A stretch of DNA of 64,000 bases from CAWKPF01 sp963851415 (GCA_963851415.1 CAWKPF010000002.1:372001-436000); one strand, 5' to 3'. Shown: positions 45,540 to 55,399, numbered from the stretch's first letter. Program-made: numbers and translations. Notes: generated from the sequence alone by a model not told the origin.

Positions 45540-45745
45540 CGGGTCAGCTCCTCGAACAGATCGCGGATGTCTTCGGCCCGGTTCTCACTGTCGAGGAGCT
45601 CGGTCATGCGCTCAGAAAGCGTCTCCGGAACGTCGTCCAGCTCGGCCAGCACCTGGGCGAGGAGCTCGCGCTCGTCGGGCCTGCCGCCGCCGACGGCGGC
45701 GCCACCGGTGGCGTCTGGCTGCGCGTCGCCCTTCTGCTTGGCCAC
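45536..45745 (-). CDS. small acidic protein coupled to the SMC-like ATPase
   Basis: 69 residues. A Gly/Ala-rich disordered head is followed by an amphipathic helical part (ELLAQVLAELDDVPETLSER ... IRDLFEELTR). The GTG at 45745 follows GAGGGAG by 7 bases, and the stop overlaps the ATPase start as GTGA. No family recognised. It probably acts as a partner or regulator of the ATPase. Confidence 0.7.
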   Translation of the reverse strand: MAKQKGDAQPDATGGAAVGGGRPDERELLAQVLAELDDVPETLSERMTELLDSENRAEDIRDLFEELTR

Positions 45746-45979
45746 GGCGATTCTCCCTCTTCGCCAAGTCTCGGGTGCGCCCTCTCAGGAGGGCCGGCTG
45801 GTCGCGGAACTGCAGGTACGAAGGGAGACTACCACTGCCGGATGGGCTCCCAGGCCGCTCGAGGGTTGATCTCCTTGGGGCGCAGCGAAGACACCTCCAC
45901 CGCGGAGGCCACGACCGAAGCTCGGGTCAGCCTGGGGGGTCATCCAGGCCCTCGAGGGCTGATACTCGGGTCCCGCACA

Positions 45980-47665
45980 CTACCGGGTACTCGATGACGA
46001 CCACGCCGATGCGCTTCCGGACTCGAAGCCGTCCTGGAAGATCAGCCGCCCCACCACTGCGTACAGCTCCCCCTTGCCCTCGACGTTCTGGTCTGCCTGA
46101 TAGACCACCGTGCCGTCGGCCGTGATGGCGACCTCGTAGGCGCTGCCTCCCGCGGGAAATTCGCTGTCATCGACCAGCTCTCTCGCACTCGGATTCAGCG
46201 GCTCGAGGAGAGGCGCCTCCCATGGCCGCTCGACGCTGTCGAGGAACGGGGCGTTGGAGAGGACGACCACTCGCGGCCGAAGCGGGTCGAGGGTCCACCT
46301 GCGCCACTGGTGACGCGCCCCATGGACCAGTGACGAGACCAGCGTCTCCGATCCGTTCGGCCCCCACGGCGGCACCCGGTACAGAACCTGCCAGCCATCG
46401 AAGACCTGGTCGGCGTTGTAGATCACCCAGTCCCCGTCCGCGGTGAAGCGGGCTTCCACCACGTCTCCCCCGCTCGTCAGGCCGCCGCTCAGCCGCACCC
46501 AACCCCCGCCGGCGATCGGGGCCCCGAACAGCTCCACCGTTCCGAGCGTCCTTTGATCCGCGAGGTAGATGACCCTCTCGCCCTTCGGGCCGATCGTGAA
46601 TTCTTCGATCTCTCCGCCGCTGGTCAACGGGCCACTCAAGCGCACCCAATCTCCCCCCTGCGACGGCACACTGTAGAGGTTGAACTCGCCGAACGCCTCC
46701 AACTCGGCGCGGTAAACGACGCGGTCCCCTGTCGGGCTCACCTCGAAGTCGACGACGTCGCTACCGCTGGGGTTGAGGACCAACGCATCGCCGCCCGCAG
46801 CCGGGACTCCGAACAATCGTCCGATACCGAACACGGTAGCGAGGTAGAAGACGCGGTTTCCCAGTGGCCCACAGGCGAAGCGGTCGACACCGGTGAATCC
46901 CGCGGGAGTCGAGCTCAATTTCGTAGCGGCTCCGCCGCCGATGGGAACGGAGTAGAGCTCGAACAGGTCGTTGGTCTGCTGGTCGGCCCGGTACACCACG
47001 CGACTCCCCGAAGGAGTGATCTGAAAGTCATATTCGACATTGCCGCCGCCGACCAGGGCTCCGCTCAGCCGGGTCACGACGCCGCCCAGCGTGGGCACGC
47101 TGAAGAGCTCTCGCTTGTCGGAGAAGCGCTGCCTTGCCGCGTAGACGACTCGGCCGCCGCTCGGGCTCAGGTCGAACCACTCGACATCGCCGCCGGCCAC
47201 CAGGTCGGCACTGAGCCGCGTCGAAGCGCCACCCGCGATCGGCACGCGAAACAACTCGAGCCGGCCTCCGACGTCCTCTTCGGCGAGATAGATCACCCGA
47301 GCACTGTCCGGCGAGATCCGAAACAGTCTCACTCCCGAGGTCGAGGGAAGCACGCCGCTGATCCGCCGGGGTAGAGCGCTGCCGTCGACCGGCACACTGA
47401 ACAGCTCGTAGATGCTCTGGGAATCTGGATTGTGCCAATAGACGGCCCACTTGCCGTCCGGGCTCACCTGGACGAACTCGACGTCACTGGTCGGCCCTCC
47501 CACGGACAGCTTCCGCCAGCCGGGCTCGAGAGCTCCCGCCCAGGCACAGAACGAGAGCGCCGCGGGCGCGAGCCACCAGACGCTAGGCCGCGCTCTCGTC
47601 GTGGAGAGCAGCCGATCGGGACTCTTCGAGCCTCGACGTCTCCGAATCGTGATCGATCCTGCCAT
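45980..47665 (-). CDS. secreted TolB-like beta-propeller protein with DGFESG C-terminal tag
   Basis: 561 residues. An N-terminal signal (about 30-50, after a basic stretch) precedes roughly ten PD40-type propeller repeats of about 48 residues with the pattern SPDGKWAVYW or SPSGGRVVYAA, then LFSVPI.GG...RLS. The C-terminus is IFQDGFESGSASAWSSSSTR, the same tag as the protein at 55795. The ATG at 47665 follows GAGGAGG; the frame is open 38 codons upstream through a repeat. Ligand unknown. Confidence 0.82.
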   Translation of the reverse strand: MAGSITIRRRRGSKSPDRLLSTTRARPSVWWLAPAALSFCAWAGALEPGWRKLSVGGPTSDVEFVQVSPDGKWAVYWHNPDSQSIYELFSVPVDGSALPRRISGVLPSTSGVRLFRISPDSARVIYLAEEDVGGRLELFRVPIAGGASTRLSADLVAGGDVEWFDLSPSGGRVVYAARQRFSDKRELFSVPTLGGVVTRLSGALVGGGNVEYDFQITPSGSRVVYRADQQTNDLFELYSVPIGGGAATKLSSTPAGFTGVDRFACGPLGNRVFYLATVFGIGRLFGVPAAGGDALVLNPSGSDVVDFEVSPTGDRVVYRAELEAFGEFNLYSVPSQGGDWVRLSGPLTSGGEIEEFTIGPKGERVIYLADQRTLGTVELFGAPIAGGGWVRLSGGLTSGGDVVEARFTADGDWVIYNADQVFDGWQVLYRVPPWGPNGSETLVSSLVHGARHQWRRWTLDPLRPRVVVLSNAPFLDSVERPWEAPLLEPLNPSARELVDDSEFPAGGSAYEVAITADGTVVYQADQNVEGKGELYAVVGRLIFQDGFESGSASAWSSSSTR

Positions 47666-47736
47666 GGCACGAAGGACCTCCTCGCCCTTTGTAGCAACAA
47701 TTCGTCGGGATGGGGTCATGGCACTGTGATTCTTCA

Positions 47737-47797
47737 TCCGAATTGCCCTGCACCGGGTCTCTTCCGAATTGCCCTGCACCGGGTCTGCACCGGGTCT
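47737..47797. repeat. 24-bp direct repeat, 26-base period
   Basis: TCCGAATTGCCCTGCACC and the following GGGTCT occur at 47737-47760 and again at 47763-47786, followed by a partial unit (GCACCGGGTCT, 47787-47797). The repeats lie between the M4 peptidase stop and the propeller gene start. Meaning unknown. Confidence 0.8.
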
Positions 47798-47803
47798 CTG
47801 CCC

Positions 47804-50800
47804 CTACTGCTGCGGCTGCTCGAAGCTCTCGACCTTGATCGTGATCGGGATCTGGTATCCGGCCTGCATGTCGGGCGCGGCCAGGATCTCGAGCACGTAG
47901 GAGCCTCCCTGGAAGGACTCCACCGCGGTGGGGCGGCCGGGCGGCGAGGGGGGACGGAAGAAGAACTCGCCCTCGGGCTGGAAGCCGAGCACGCGGTCGA
48001 GACCCTCCTTGCGACCGGAGAAGCTGTCGAACTCGTCGTTGCGCAGCCGGACCGGCATGTCAAAGCCGGTCTGGCCGAGATCGACCGTGATCTTCGTGCG
48101 GAAGCTCTCCCCCAGGTAGTCGGGACAGCCGTCGGCCAGGCAGGGGAAGATCGGAATGCGGAACGGCTCGTTCGGGTCTTCGAGGACCAGGACTCCTTCG
48201 AGCTCGCCGAAGTCGTGGCCCGAGAGGAGGCCGTTCTCCTCCGGGTCGCACAGCAGACCGATCCCGTTGCCGTCGATGTCGAACTGTCGGGGGTTGGCCA
48301 GCAGGGGACAGTTGTCTGCCAGATCACCGAGCCCGTCCCCGTCGTCGTCGTCGTCGCACAGGTCCCCGATGTCGTCTCCGTCGATGTCGCCCTGTTCCGG
48401 GTTGGGATCGCTCAGGCAGTTGTCGCACGCGTCGCCGACACCGTCGGCATCACTGTCGGTCTGGGAGTTGTTGAACACCGTGGGACAGTTGTCCACGACG
48501 TCGTTGAACGAGTCGTTGTCGTCGTTGAGATCGCAGGCATCGCCGAAGGTGTCACCGTCGCTGTCGAGCTGATCGGTGTTGGAGACGGTACGACAGTTGT
48601 CTTCGTCGTCGTTGATCCAGTCGTTGTCGCTGTCGTCGCAGGCGTTGCCCTCGCCGTCACCGTTCCAGTCGAACTGCCCCGGGTTGTCGTCGAGCGGGCA
48701 GTTGTCACTGCCGTTGAGGACACTGTCGCCGTCGATGTCGCGGTCGCACGCGTCTCCCGCAGTGTCGCCGTCGCGGTCGGTCTGACGGGGGTTGAAGACG
48801 GTCGGACAGTTGTCGCTACCGTTGGGCACCCAGTCGTTGTCGATGTCGGGGTCGACGCTGTCTACGAGGCCGTCGCAGTCACGATCGGCCTCACCCAGCC
48901 CAACGGTGGCGTAGGCGTTGATCACTTCGCACACGTCGGCATCGTCCCAGTCGGAGATGCCGGCGGACACGAAGTCGCGCGCCGCTGCCACCGTGGCGTT
49001 GCGTGCCTCCAGGAAGGTCACCCCCCGACTGAGGCGATAACGCATCACGTTGAACAGCAGTTGCTCGGCCTTGTCGTGGCCCAGTCCGGCGACCGGGATC
49101 CCGTTGTGGGTACCCCCCTCGAGCAGCAGGTAGCCGACCTTGTTGTGGATTCCGCTGTTGGTGTGGACGCCTCCGTTGTCGTTGCTCTCGGGCAGGACGA
49201 CGTAGCCGCTGATGTGGTCGGGTTGCCCGAAGGCTGGCGGATTCTGGAGGTTGCGCAGCGTTCCCGCACTGCTGCTCTCCCCTATCAGGTAGTCGCCGTC
49301 GACACGCGCAGCGAAGATATCGGCGTAGCTTTCGTCGATCGCTCCGGACTGGAAGCGGTAGATGACGTCGCTGCCCCAGCGCATCACGGCATGGGTGAAC
49401 TCGTGGGCGAGGATGTCGCGGCTCGTCATGCCCTCGTCGAAGCGAATGTGGTCGCAGCCCGAGGAGTAGGACGCGTTGAGTCCTCGAGGGAAGGTCACGT
49501 CGAGGACCTCTTCGACCGTGGCTCCGTCGCCGTTCCAGGAGCGCAGGCCGAAGCTGTCGTAGTAGTAGTGGTAGACATCGTGGGTGAAGAAGTAGGCGTT
49601 GTCGCCATCGGTGTCGCCGCCCGGGAAGGCGAAGGGATAGTCGGGGCGAGCGCCGTCCTCGTCCAGCCAGTCGACGTCCGAGCGATCGCCCGGGAAGTCC
49701 CAACAGAACAGGTCGGGCGAGCCGCCGTTGACGCTGTCGATCTCGAAGTCCTCGGCTGGGCGATCTCCGGTTCGCTCGCGATCGAGCACCGAGAGCAGGC
49801 TGGCGTCGTACGCGTCGGCCATGACCCTCCAGGACGAGGGCTCATCCTGGTCGACTCCCACGACGTACATGCGCCACACCAGCGTCGGGTCGCTCTGGTC
49901 GGTACCTCTGCCGAGGTCTGGATCCCACCAGCCCAGGCGCGAAGTGCCGACGACAGCGAGCACACTCCCCTGCCCCCGTTGCGCTTCCAGCTTCTTCAAG
50001 GCGAGCTGCTCGGCCTCCTCGCGCTCGAGAGGGGGCTCGATCAAGGGGGGCAGCTCGGGCAGCACGACGCCGTTGATGCCCGTGAAGGTGGTCCCGTCGA
50101 GGTGCACGACGAGCTGCGCGTCGAACACCGGCAGGCCTTCGTGGTGCTGACCGAAGGCGAGATGTCGAGCGCCCAGGCCATCGGTGCGGATGCGGTCGAG
50201 ATGGAGGTCGCTCGAGGGCTTCTCGAGCCCGTACAGACCCTTCAGCGAGTCGAGCAGGCCGAGCGCCTGGATCACCGGATCGTCCTCGAGGCCCTGGTCG
50301 TAGTCGACCTCGAGCGAGAGGTAGCGCGGCTCTCCGCGGTCGAGATGGATCTCGGGCGGCGACTTCGACGTGCTCTGCAGCCCCTGCCAGGCTGCGAGCT
50401 GCGAGTCGAGAACGACGGCCACCGGGAGCGACTCCCCGAAGCGGTCGAAGTCGTCGCTCGGGTAGGCACGCGCGACGAGCTGTACGGCGGGCAGCATGGC
50501 CGGGAGGGCGACGTTCGAGAACGTGACCATGCCCGCTTCGCTCGCGGGCTGGAACACGTCGATCAGCTCACCGTCACGATAGAGCTCCACCAGGGAGACG
50601 ACGGGAGCGACTCCACGGGAGTCGCCCGGAGTCGCGTCGAACTCGACTTCCACGTCGATGGTGCTCGAGGACGGTACCGAGTTGGTGAGCGGAGAGAGGA
50701 TCGCGACCGACGGTGGCTCCGGCCCGACACCGATTCCCTTCGACCACCCGGAGAGCTCTCCGGACTCGAAGGAGTCGTACCAGAGCGTCTCGCCCTCGCC

Positions 50801-51376
50801 GAAGTACGCGTCGTCGAAGAAGGCGACCCAGTCGAAGGTCCCGTCGAGGTTGCGGACACCGAGCGTTGCCGCGACCGAGCTCGCCCCCGGTGGCGCCAGA
50901 GCCGCGATCGAGATCCGGCTCCAGGTCTCCTCGATGCCGCCGGCCAGCGAGTCTCCACTCTCCCCGAGGCTTCCGGTCGTGCAGTCGCCCGACGAGTACC
51001 AGTCGAGCGACACACCGGCCGAGGCCTGCGCGTCCTGGCTGGCCGGCACGAAGACCCGACTGCCCATCGTGTAGGTGGATCCCGCGCTCACCGCGAGGCA
51101 CTGGTACAGAGAGGCCGTCGCGCTCGCCGTGTCCTCGGCGATCCGGGCCGAGCCGGAGGTGGGTAGCCCAGCAGTGTCGCGAGTGTCCCAGTGGATATCG
51201 CTCGGGGCCTGCAGCGTCCAGCCGGACAGATCGAGCTCGAAGGAGGGGTTGTCCAGCAGATTCTGCCCGGTGGCGGGCCCTGCCGAAGCCAGGGAGAAGG
51301 CCCAGAGGAACCAGGCGAGTACCGGGGCTGAGACACCGAGCGAGCTTCGAAGAGAGTCGGCACCTGGAGATTGCAT
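47804..51376 (-). CDS. secreted M4 (thermolysin-like) metallopeptidase with thrombospondin type-3 repeats
   Basis: 1190 residues. The signal peptide is cleaved near ATGQ (about 36). A CBM-like jelly roll (NLLDNPSFELDLSGWTL) ends with YDSFESGELSGWS near residue 200. An FTP/PepSY-like propeptide region precedes the M4 catalytic domain: HEFTH at 658-662, GAIDESYADIF with the third zinc ligand Glu, and HTNSGIHNKVGYLL with the catalytic His. About seven calcium-binding TSP3 repeats follow (DSDGDTFGDACD type), then a C-terminal beta domain. An ATG 12 codons earlier (51412) is possible, but the ATG at 51376 has GGAGG just upstream. Confidence 0.9.
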   Translation of the reverse strand: MQSPGADSLRSSLGVSAPVLAWFLWAFSLASAGPATGQNLLDNPSFELDLSGWTLQAPSDIHWDTRDTAGLPTSGSARIAEDTASATASLYQCLAVSAGSTYTMGSRVFVPASQDAQASAGVSLDWYSSGDCTTGSLGESGDSLAGGIEETWSRISIAALAPPGASSVAATLGVRNLDGTFDWVAFFDDAYFGEGETLWYDSFESGELSGWSKGIGVGPEPPSVAILSPLTNSVPSSSTIDVEVEFDATPGDSRGVAPVVSLVELYRDGELIDVFQPASEAGMVTFSNVALPAMLPAVQLVARAYPSDDFDRFGESLPVAVVLDSQLAAWQGLQSTSKSPPEIHLDRGEPRYLSLEVDYDQGLEDDPVIQALGLLDSLKGLYGLEKPSSDLHLDRIRTDGLGARHLAFGQHHEGLPVFDAQLVVHLDGTTFTGINGVVLPELPPLIEPPLEREEAEQLALKKLEAQRGQGSVLAVVGTSRLGWWDPDLGRGTDQSDPTLVWRMYVVGVDQDEPSSWRVMADAYDASLLSVLDRERTGDRPAEDFEIDSVNGGSPDLFCWDFPGDRSDVDWLDEDGARPDYPFAFPGGDTDGDNAYFFTHDVYHYYYDSFGLRSWNGDGATVEEVLDVTFPRGLNASYSSGCDHIRFDEGMTSRDILAHEFTHAVMRWGSDVIYRFQSGAIDESYADIFAARVDGDYLIGESSSAGTLRNLQNPPAFGQPDHISGYVVLPESNDNGGVHTNSGIHNKVGYLLLEGGTHNGIPVAGLGHDKAEQLLFNVMRYRLSRGVTFLEARNATVAAARDFVSAGISDWDDADVCEVINAYATVGLGEADRDCDGLVDSVDPDIDNDWVPNGSDNCPTVFNPRQTDRDGDTAGDACDRDIDGDSVLNGSDNCPLDDNPGQFDWNGDGEGNACDDSDNDWINDDEDNCRTVSNTDQLDSDGDTFGDACDLNDDNDSFNDVVDNCPTVFNNSQTDSDADGVGDACDNCLSDPNPEQGDIDGDDIGDLCDDDDDGDGLGDLADNCPLLANPRQFDIDGNGIGLLCDPEENGLLSGHDFGELEGVLVLEDPNEPFRIPIFPCLADGCPDYLGESFRTKITVDLGQTGFDMPVRLRNDEFDSFSGRKEGLDRVLGFQPEGEFFFRPPSPPGRPTAVESFQGGSYVLEILAAPDMQAGYQIPITIKVESFEQPQQ

Positions 51377-51531
51377 GGGACCTCCGACGTCGCGACGAGG
51401 ATGTGTAGCCATACCCTTTGAAACGACATCGGCCGCGGGGAGGGATCACCGCCGGCACGATCTTGCCGCGATGGCTCGGGCCCTGGCGGCACTGCCCTCC
51501 CGACCGGCCGGCCTTCCGAGAGTCCGCTGCC

Positions 51532-54500
51532 CTAACCCGACAGCTCGGCCAGAGCGTCCAACGCCCGCTCGCGCACCTCCGCCAGCCCGCCCCAGCTGAC
51601 CCCATCGAGCTCCCGAGTGATCTCCCGCAGCCGCCGTTCGGCCCGGACACGGTCGCCCAGCCGACCTTCGGCCAGAGCACTCTCGACCTCCACCTCGACG
51701 ACGCGGTAGTGGTCTTCCGGATAGGTGCGCAGCAGTTGCTCTCGGGCGAGCTCGAACTGGTTGCGCGCCTCCGGGAGCTGTCCGGAGCGCGCCGCGAGGC
51801 GACCGAGCTCGAAGTGGCTGCTGGCGATCGCTGGATTCTCGGGATCGAGCCGCTGTCGGCGCCGCTCGAGATGCTCGGAGACGAAGTCCCGTGCCGCCTC
51901 CGTCCCATCGCCTTCTTCGAGCAGGTCGATCAGGTCCCGCTCGATGATCGTGATGACCTCCCCTCCAGGGGCGGCGGCCGCTCGGCGCAGCGTGGCGATC
52001 GCTGCATCACGCTCGCCGGTCGCCGCTTGCGCGAGCGCCAGGATGTGCAGGGCGTCCGGTAGCTCACCGCCGGAGCGGTTCACGGCCTCTCGTGCCAGCT
52101 CGAGGGCGTATCCCGGGTCGCGCAGATCGGATGGCCCCATCAGGAGGAAATCCTCGGCCACGTCGCTCAGTAAAGTCGGTGATACGTCCTCTCCCTGGAC
52201 CTGCCGGCGCCCGATCTCCAGGCGCCAGCTCACCAGACGACGCAGTTCAGCCTCGTCGCCGGAGCGTTGGACCAGCTCGATCAGGTTGCGCAGCGCCCGA
52301 ACGGTCGAGGGGTTCAGCTCGCCCAGGGACTTCACCCGTGCCGCGAGCACCTCTCGGTAGAGAGGCTCGGCCTCCCGATCCGATCGAAGAGCCGCGGTCA
52401 TCACGGCGACGTTGCCGAGCGCGGCCAGCGTGTCCGGATGCTCCTCCCCCAGCACCTCGCGCCGCCGAGCGAGCACGTCCTCCATGATCCCGAGCGCCTC
52501 CGCTCGACGCTCGAGGCGCCACAGGGTCACACCCAGACCGTTGAGGGTCTCGAGCGTGGTGGCGTGGTCGCGGCCGAGCACACGATCGTGGGTGGCGAGC
52601 GCGGCTCGATACTGGGCTTCCGCCTCCGTCTCGCGCTGATGGAGGTGCAGGGCGGCGGCGAGCTCGCGGCGGGTGGTCGCGATCTCGGGGGAGTCGGGGG
52701 CGAGGTAGCGCTCCTGCAGTCGGAGGGTCTGCTCGAGCAGCTCGAGGGCCTCGACCCGCTCTCGCTGCTCTCCGAGCACCGTACCCAGACGTGACATCGC
52801 TCGCACGCGGTCTCGCCAGGCCTCCGGATGATGTGCCTCGAGCTCGGCCACGACGTGACGCAGGTGCGCCTCCGCCTCCTCCCAACGGCCGGCCAGGCGG
52901 AGGGCATCCCCCAGCAGTAGCTCTGTGCGCAGCCCGTCGAGCGCTGCGCCGCCCAGGACCGCGCGTTGCCGCTCGAGCACCATCTCGAGAACGTCGATGC
53001 CCTCCCCCACCGAGCCGTGGAGCACGTCGAGCTCTCCCAGGGAGGCCGTGAGTCGCATCGCGAGCTCCGGCTCGCTCGCCCCCTCATCGATCCCACCGCC
53101 CTCGATCCCACCGTCCTCGCTCCTCCCGCCGCCGAGCACGAGCTGCTGTGCGCGCCCGAGGTGACGCGAGGCGGCATCGAGGTCGCCCAGACGCTTCCAG
53201 GTCTCCCCTACCGTCGCCCGTACCGCGGCCTCCAGCCGCGGCTGGCCCGCGAAGGACTGCTCGATTCGGCTCGACGCCGCTTCCAGCACCTCCCGTACGG
53301 TCAGGTCTCGTCCGAGCGCGACCTCCGGCGACGCGGCCGAGAGCATCTCGTCGACCAGGAAGGAGGAGATCGCCCGCGCCTCCTGCTCTGCGGCGCGTGC
53401 CCGTGAGGCCTCGCGCGCGGCTCGGCGAGCCTGCCAGCTGGTCGAGAGGAGTCCGCCGATCAGGAGCAGGGCGGCGCCGAGGCCTGCGGCGGCAGCCGTT
53501 CGGTGTCGTCGCAGGCTCTTGCGCAATGTGTACCAACGGCTGCCGTGTCGCGCCGTCACCGGCCGATGGGCGAGGTAGCGCCTCAAATCGTCTCCCAGCT
53601 CCCGCGCCGACAGGTAGCGCTCGCTCCCCTCCTTGCGCACCGCCTTCGCGACGATCGCATCGAGATCGCCGCGCAGACAGCGGGAGAGCACCGCTGGAGT
53701 GCTCGACCGCCTCTTCGCCGTGCCGGGATCTCCCCGCAGGACCACGGAGCTGCTCCGAGGCAGCTCCCTCGGATCGCTGCGCAACGGATGGACACTGCCG
53801 GACCGACCGGGTACGCCGGCCGACTCACCGGTCAGCAGCTCGAACAGGACCAGCCCGAGCGCGTAGACATCGGTCGCCGTCGTAATGCGTCCGCCCTCGA
53901 TCTGCTCGGGGGCGGCGAACTCCGGAGTGAGGAAGATCAGACCGGTGCGCGTCGCCCTCGAGTCCTGCTCCAGCACCTTGGCGATACCGAAGTCGAGCAG
54001 CTTTACGCGCCCCTCGCCGTCGACCAGGATGTGCCCGGGCTTCAGGTCGCGATGCACGACCAGATGTTGGTGTGCGTGCGCGACAGCGTCACAGGCCTGC
54101 AGGAACAGCGCGATCCGCTCCTCGACTCCGAGTCGGCCCGAGTCGCAGTAGCGATCGATCGGCTCGCCGTCGACCAGCTCCATCGCGAAGTACGGCATGC
54201 CGTCCTCGGTCAGTCCTCCGTCGACCAGCCGAGCGATGCCGGGGTGCTCGAGACCGGCCAGGATGTTGCGCTCGGCGAGAAACCGTTGTCGCAGCTCGGG
54301 CGCCCAGATCTCGTGCTTGAGCAGTTTCAGAGCGACGCGCTGCTCGAACTGGCCATCGGCACGCTCGGCACGGAACACTGCCCCCATCCCTCCGCGCCCG
54401 ATCTCCTCCAGCACGCGATAGGACCCGACCACGAGTCCCCCGTAGCTCGACTCTCGCTTCGAGTCTCCGGATTCGCCAGCGGGAGAGTACGGCTGCTCGA

Positions 54501-54726
54501 GGAAGTCCCCGGCCTCCTGGTCCGCGTTCAGGAGGCGCTCGACCTCGGCTCGGACCTCGGGTGAGCACTCGGTCAGCTGTCGCTGTCGCTCGAACTCGGG
54601 AGCATCGAGGAGGGCTTCGAAGAGAAGAGCCGCCTCGTGCCATGTCGCTCCCCGGCTTCCCGTCCCTGCGGACTCTGCCTGGGGTGAGGCCGTGCCGTTG
54701 GCCTCGCTCGGAGCCCGATCCGTCAT
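51532..54726 (-). CDS. transmembrane Ser/Thr protein kinase with TPR sensor region
   Basis: 1064 residues. An N-terminal helical segment (about 30-80) precedes a kinase domain at about 100-380 (GRGGMGAVFRAE, VALKLLK, VVHRDLKPGHILVD, DFGIAKVLE). A membrane helix at about 410-430 follows. The extracytoplasmic half is a long run of TPR_10/TPR_12-type repeats (for example EEHPDTLAALGNVAVMTAAL), ending with helices to residue 1064. Divergent from an ECF sigma gene with 82 bases between, the usual arrangement of this kinase type in Acidobacteria and Planctomycetes. It probably senses an envelope or protein ligand and controls the sigma factor's pathway. Confidence 0.9.
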   Translation of the reverse strand: MTDRAPSEANGTASPQAESAGTGSRGATWHEAALLFEALLDAPEFERQRQLTECSPEVRAEVERLLNADQEAGDFLEQPYSPAGESGDSKRESSYGGLVVGSYRVLEEIGRGGMGAVFRAERADGQFEQRVALKLLKHEIWAPELRQRFLAERNILAGLEHPGIARLVDGGLTEDGMPYFAMELVDGEPIDRYCDSGRLGVEERIALFLQACDAVAHAHQHLVVHRDLKPGHILVDGEGRVKLLDFGIAKVLEQDSRATRTGLIFLTPEFAAPEQIEGGRITTATDVYALGLVLFELLTGESAGVPGRSGSVHPLRSDPRELPRSSSVVLRGDPGTAKRRSSTPAVLSRCLRGDLDAIVAKAVRKEGSERYLSARELGDDLRRYLAHRPVTARHGSRWYTLRKSLRRHRTAAAAGLGAALLLIGGLLSTSWQARRAAREASRARAAEQEARAISSFLVDEMLSAASPEVALGRDLTVREVLEAASSRIEQSFAGQPRLEAAVRATVGETWKRLGDLDAASRHLGRAQQLVLGGGRSEDGGIEGGGIDEGASEPELAMRLTASLGELDVLHGSVGEGIDVLEMVLERQRAVLGGAALDGLRTELLLGDALRLAGRWEEAEAHLRHVVAELEAHHPEAWRDRVRAMSRLGTVLGEQRERVEALELLEQTLRLQERYLAPDSPEIATTRRELAAALHLHQRETEAEAQYRAALATHDRVLGRDHATTLETLNGLGVTLWRLERRAEALGIMEDVLARRREVLGEEHPDTLAALGNVAVMTAALRSDREAEPLYREVLAARVKSLGELNPSTVRALRNLIELVQRSGDEAELRRLVSWRLEIGRRQVQGEDVSPTLLSDVAEDFLLMGPSDLRDPGYALELAREAVNRSGGELPDALHILALAQAATGERDAAIATLRRAAAAPGGEVITIIERDLIDLLEEGDGTEAARDFVSEHLERRRQRLDPENPAIASSHFELGRLAARSGQLPEARNQFELAREQLLRTYPEDHYRVVEVEVESALAEGRLGDRVRAERRLREITRELDGVSWGGLAEVRERALDALAELSG

Positions 54727-54808
54727 GGCAGTGTCCTCGTTCCGTGCACGTATATAGACCGATTATGATATCTCTGGATTCTTGAGCCTGGCGAATTCGG
54801 CAGAATCG
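54727..54808. promoter_or_regulatory. divergent promoter region of kinase and ECF sigma genes
   Basis: An AT-rich block (54751-54772, TATATA and TATGAT-like hexamers) lies in an otherwise GC-rich spacer between the two divergent starts. A -10-like TATGAT at 54764-54769 points toward the sigma gene, and CATAAT-like sequence points the other way. No clear -35 box, as expected if an ECF factor drives it. Confidence 0.35.
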
Positions 54809-55399
54809 ATGACCGAGGAAAGCATCACACAGCTCCTGGTCGCCTGGCGATCAGGAGACGACGACCGCGCGGCGGAGAGGCTGTTTCCGCTGGTCTACGG
54901 GCAGATGCGTCGCATGGCGCGCGGCCAGCTGCGCGGACGGCGACCCGGTCAGACCCTGAGCTCCCAGACCCTGGTTCACGAGGCCTACCTGAAGCTCGAG
55001 CGGGCCGAGGCGCTGGATCTGCGCGACCGCAGCCACTTCTTCGCGGTCGCGGCTCGCGCCATGCGGCAGATCGCGGTCGACCATGCCCGTCGGCGCGTGC
55101 GGCACAAGCGCGGAGGCGGTGCAGAGCCGGCCCCTGTGGACGAGGTGCAGCTGGCGGACCCGCAGCTCGGCCCCGAGGAGCTGGTGCAGCTGGACGAGGC
55201 CCTCGGCCAACTACGCTCGCTCGATGCGCGGCTCTGCTCGGTGGTCGAGCTGCGCTACTTCGCCGGTCTCGAGGTCGAAGAGGTAGCCACGGCCCTCGAC
55301 ATCTCGAGCGCCACCGTCAAGCGCGATTGGCGCAAGGCCAGGGCCTTCCTCTTCGACGCGCTACGCCCAGGCGACTTCGACGGTTCCGGGACCTCCTGA
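54809..55399 (+). CDS. ECF-type RNA polymerase sigma factor
   Basis: 196 residues. Region 2 (ITQLLVAWRSGDDDRAAERL ... RDRSHFFAVAARAMRQIAVD, the core-binding and -10 region) is followed by a basic linker and region 4 (VVELRYFAGLEVEEVATAL then DISSATVKRDWRKAR, the -35 helix-turn-helix). This is the Acidobacteria/Planctomycetes family that starts with ITQLL and sits beside Ser/Thr kinases, not anti-sigma factors. The ATG at 54809 matches the family start; a TTG nine codons earlier is open but has no ribosome site. Confidence 0.9.
   Translation: MTEESITQLLVAWRSGDDDRAAERLFPLVYGQMRRMARGQLRGRRPGQTLSSQTLVHEAYLKLERAEALDLRDRSHFFAVAARAMRQIAVDHARRRVRHKRGGGAEPAPVDEVQLADPQLGPEELVQLDEALGQLRSLDARLCSVVELRYFAGLEVEEVATALDISSATVKRDWRKARAFLFDALRPGDFDGSGTS

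Noticed and set aside
48270..48860. Periodic GTCGTC-rich DNA that looks like a tandem repeat or array
   Set aside because: The period and composition come from the coding of thrombospondin-3 repeats (DxDxDGxGDxCD).
47432..51166. A long open frame on the plus strand opposite the M4 peptidase and the propeller gene
   Set aside because: No motifs or signal, and valine/aspartate-rich antisense composition; an effect of high GC and of the acidic TSP3 repeats on the other strand.
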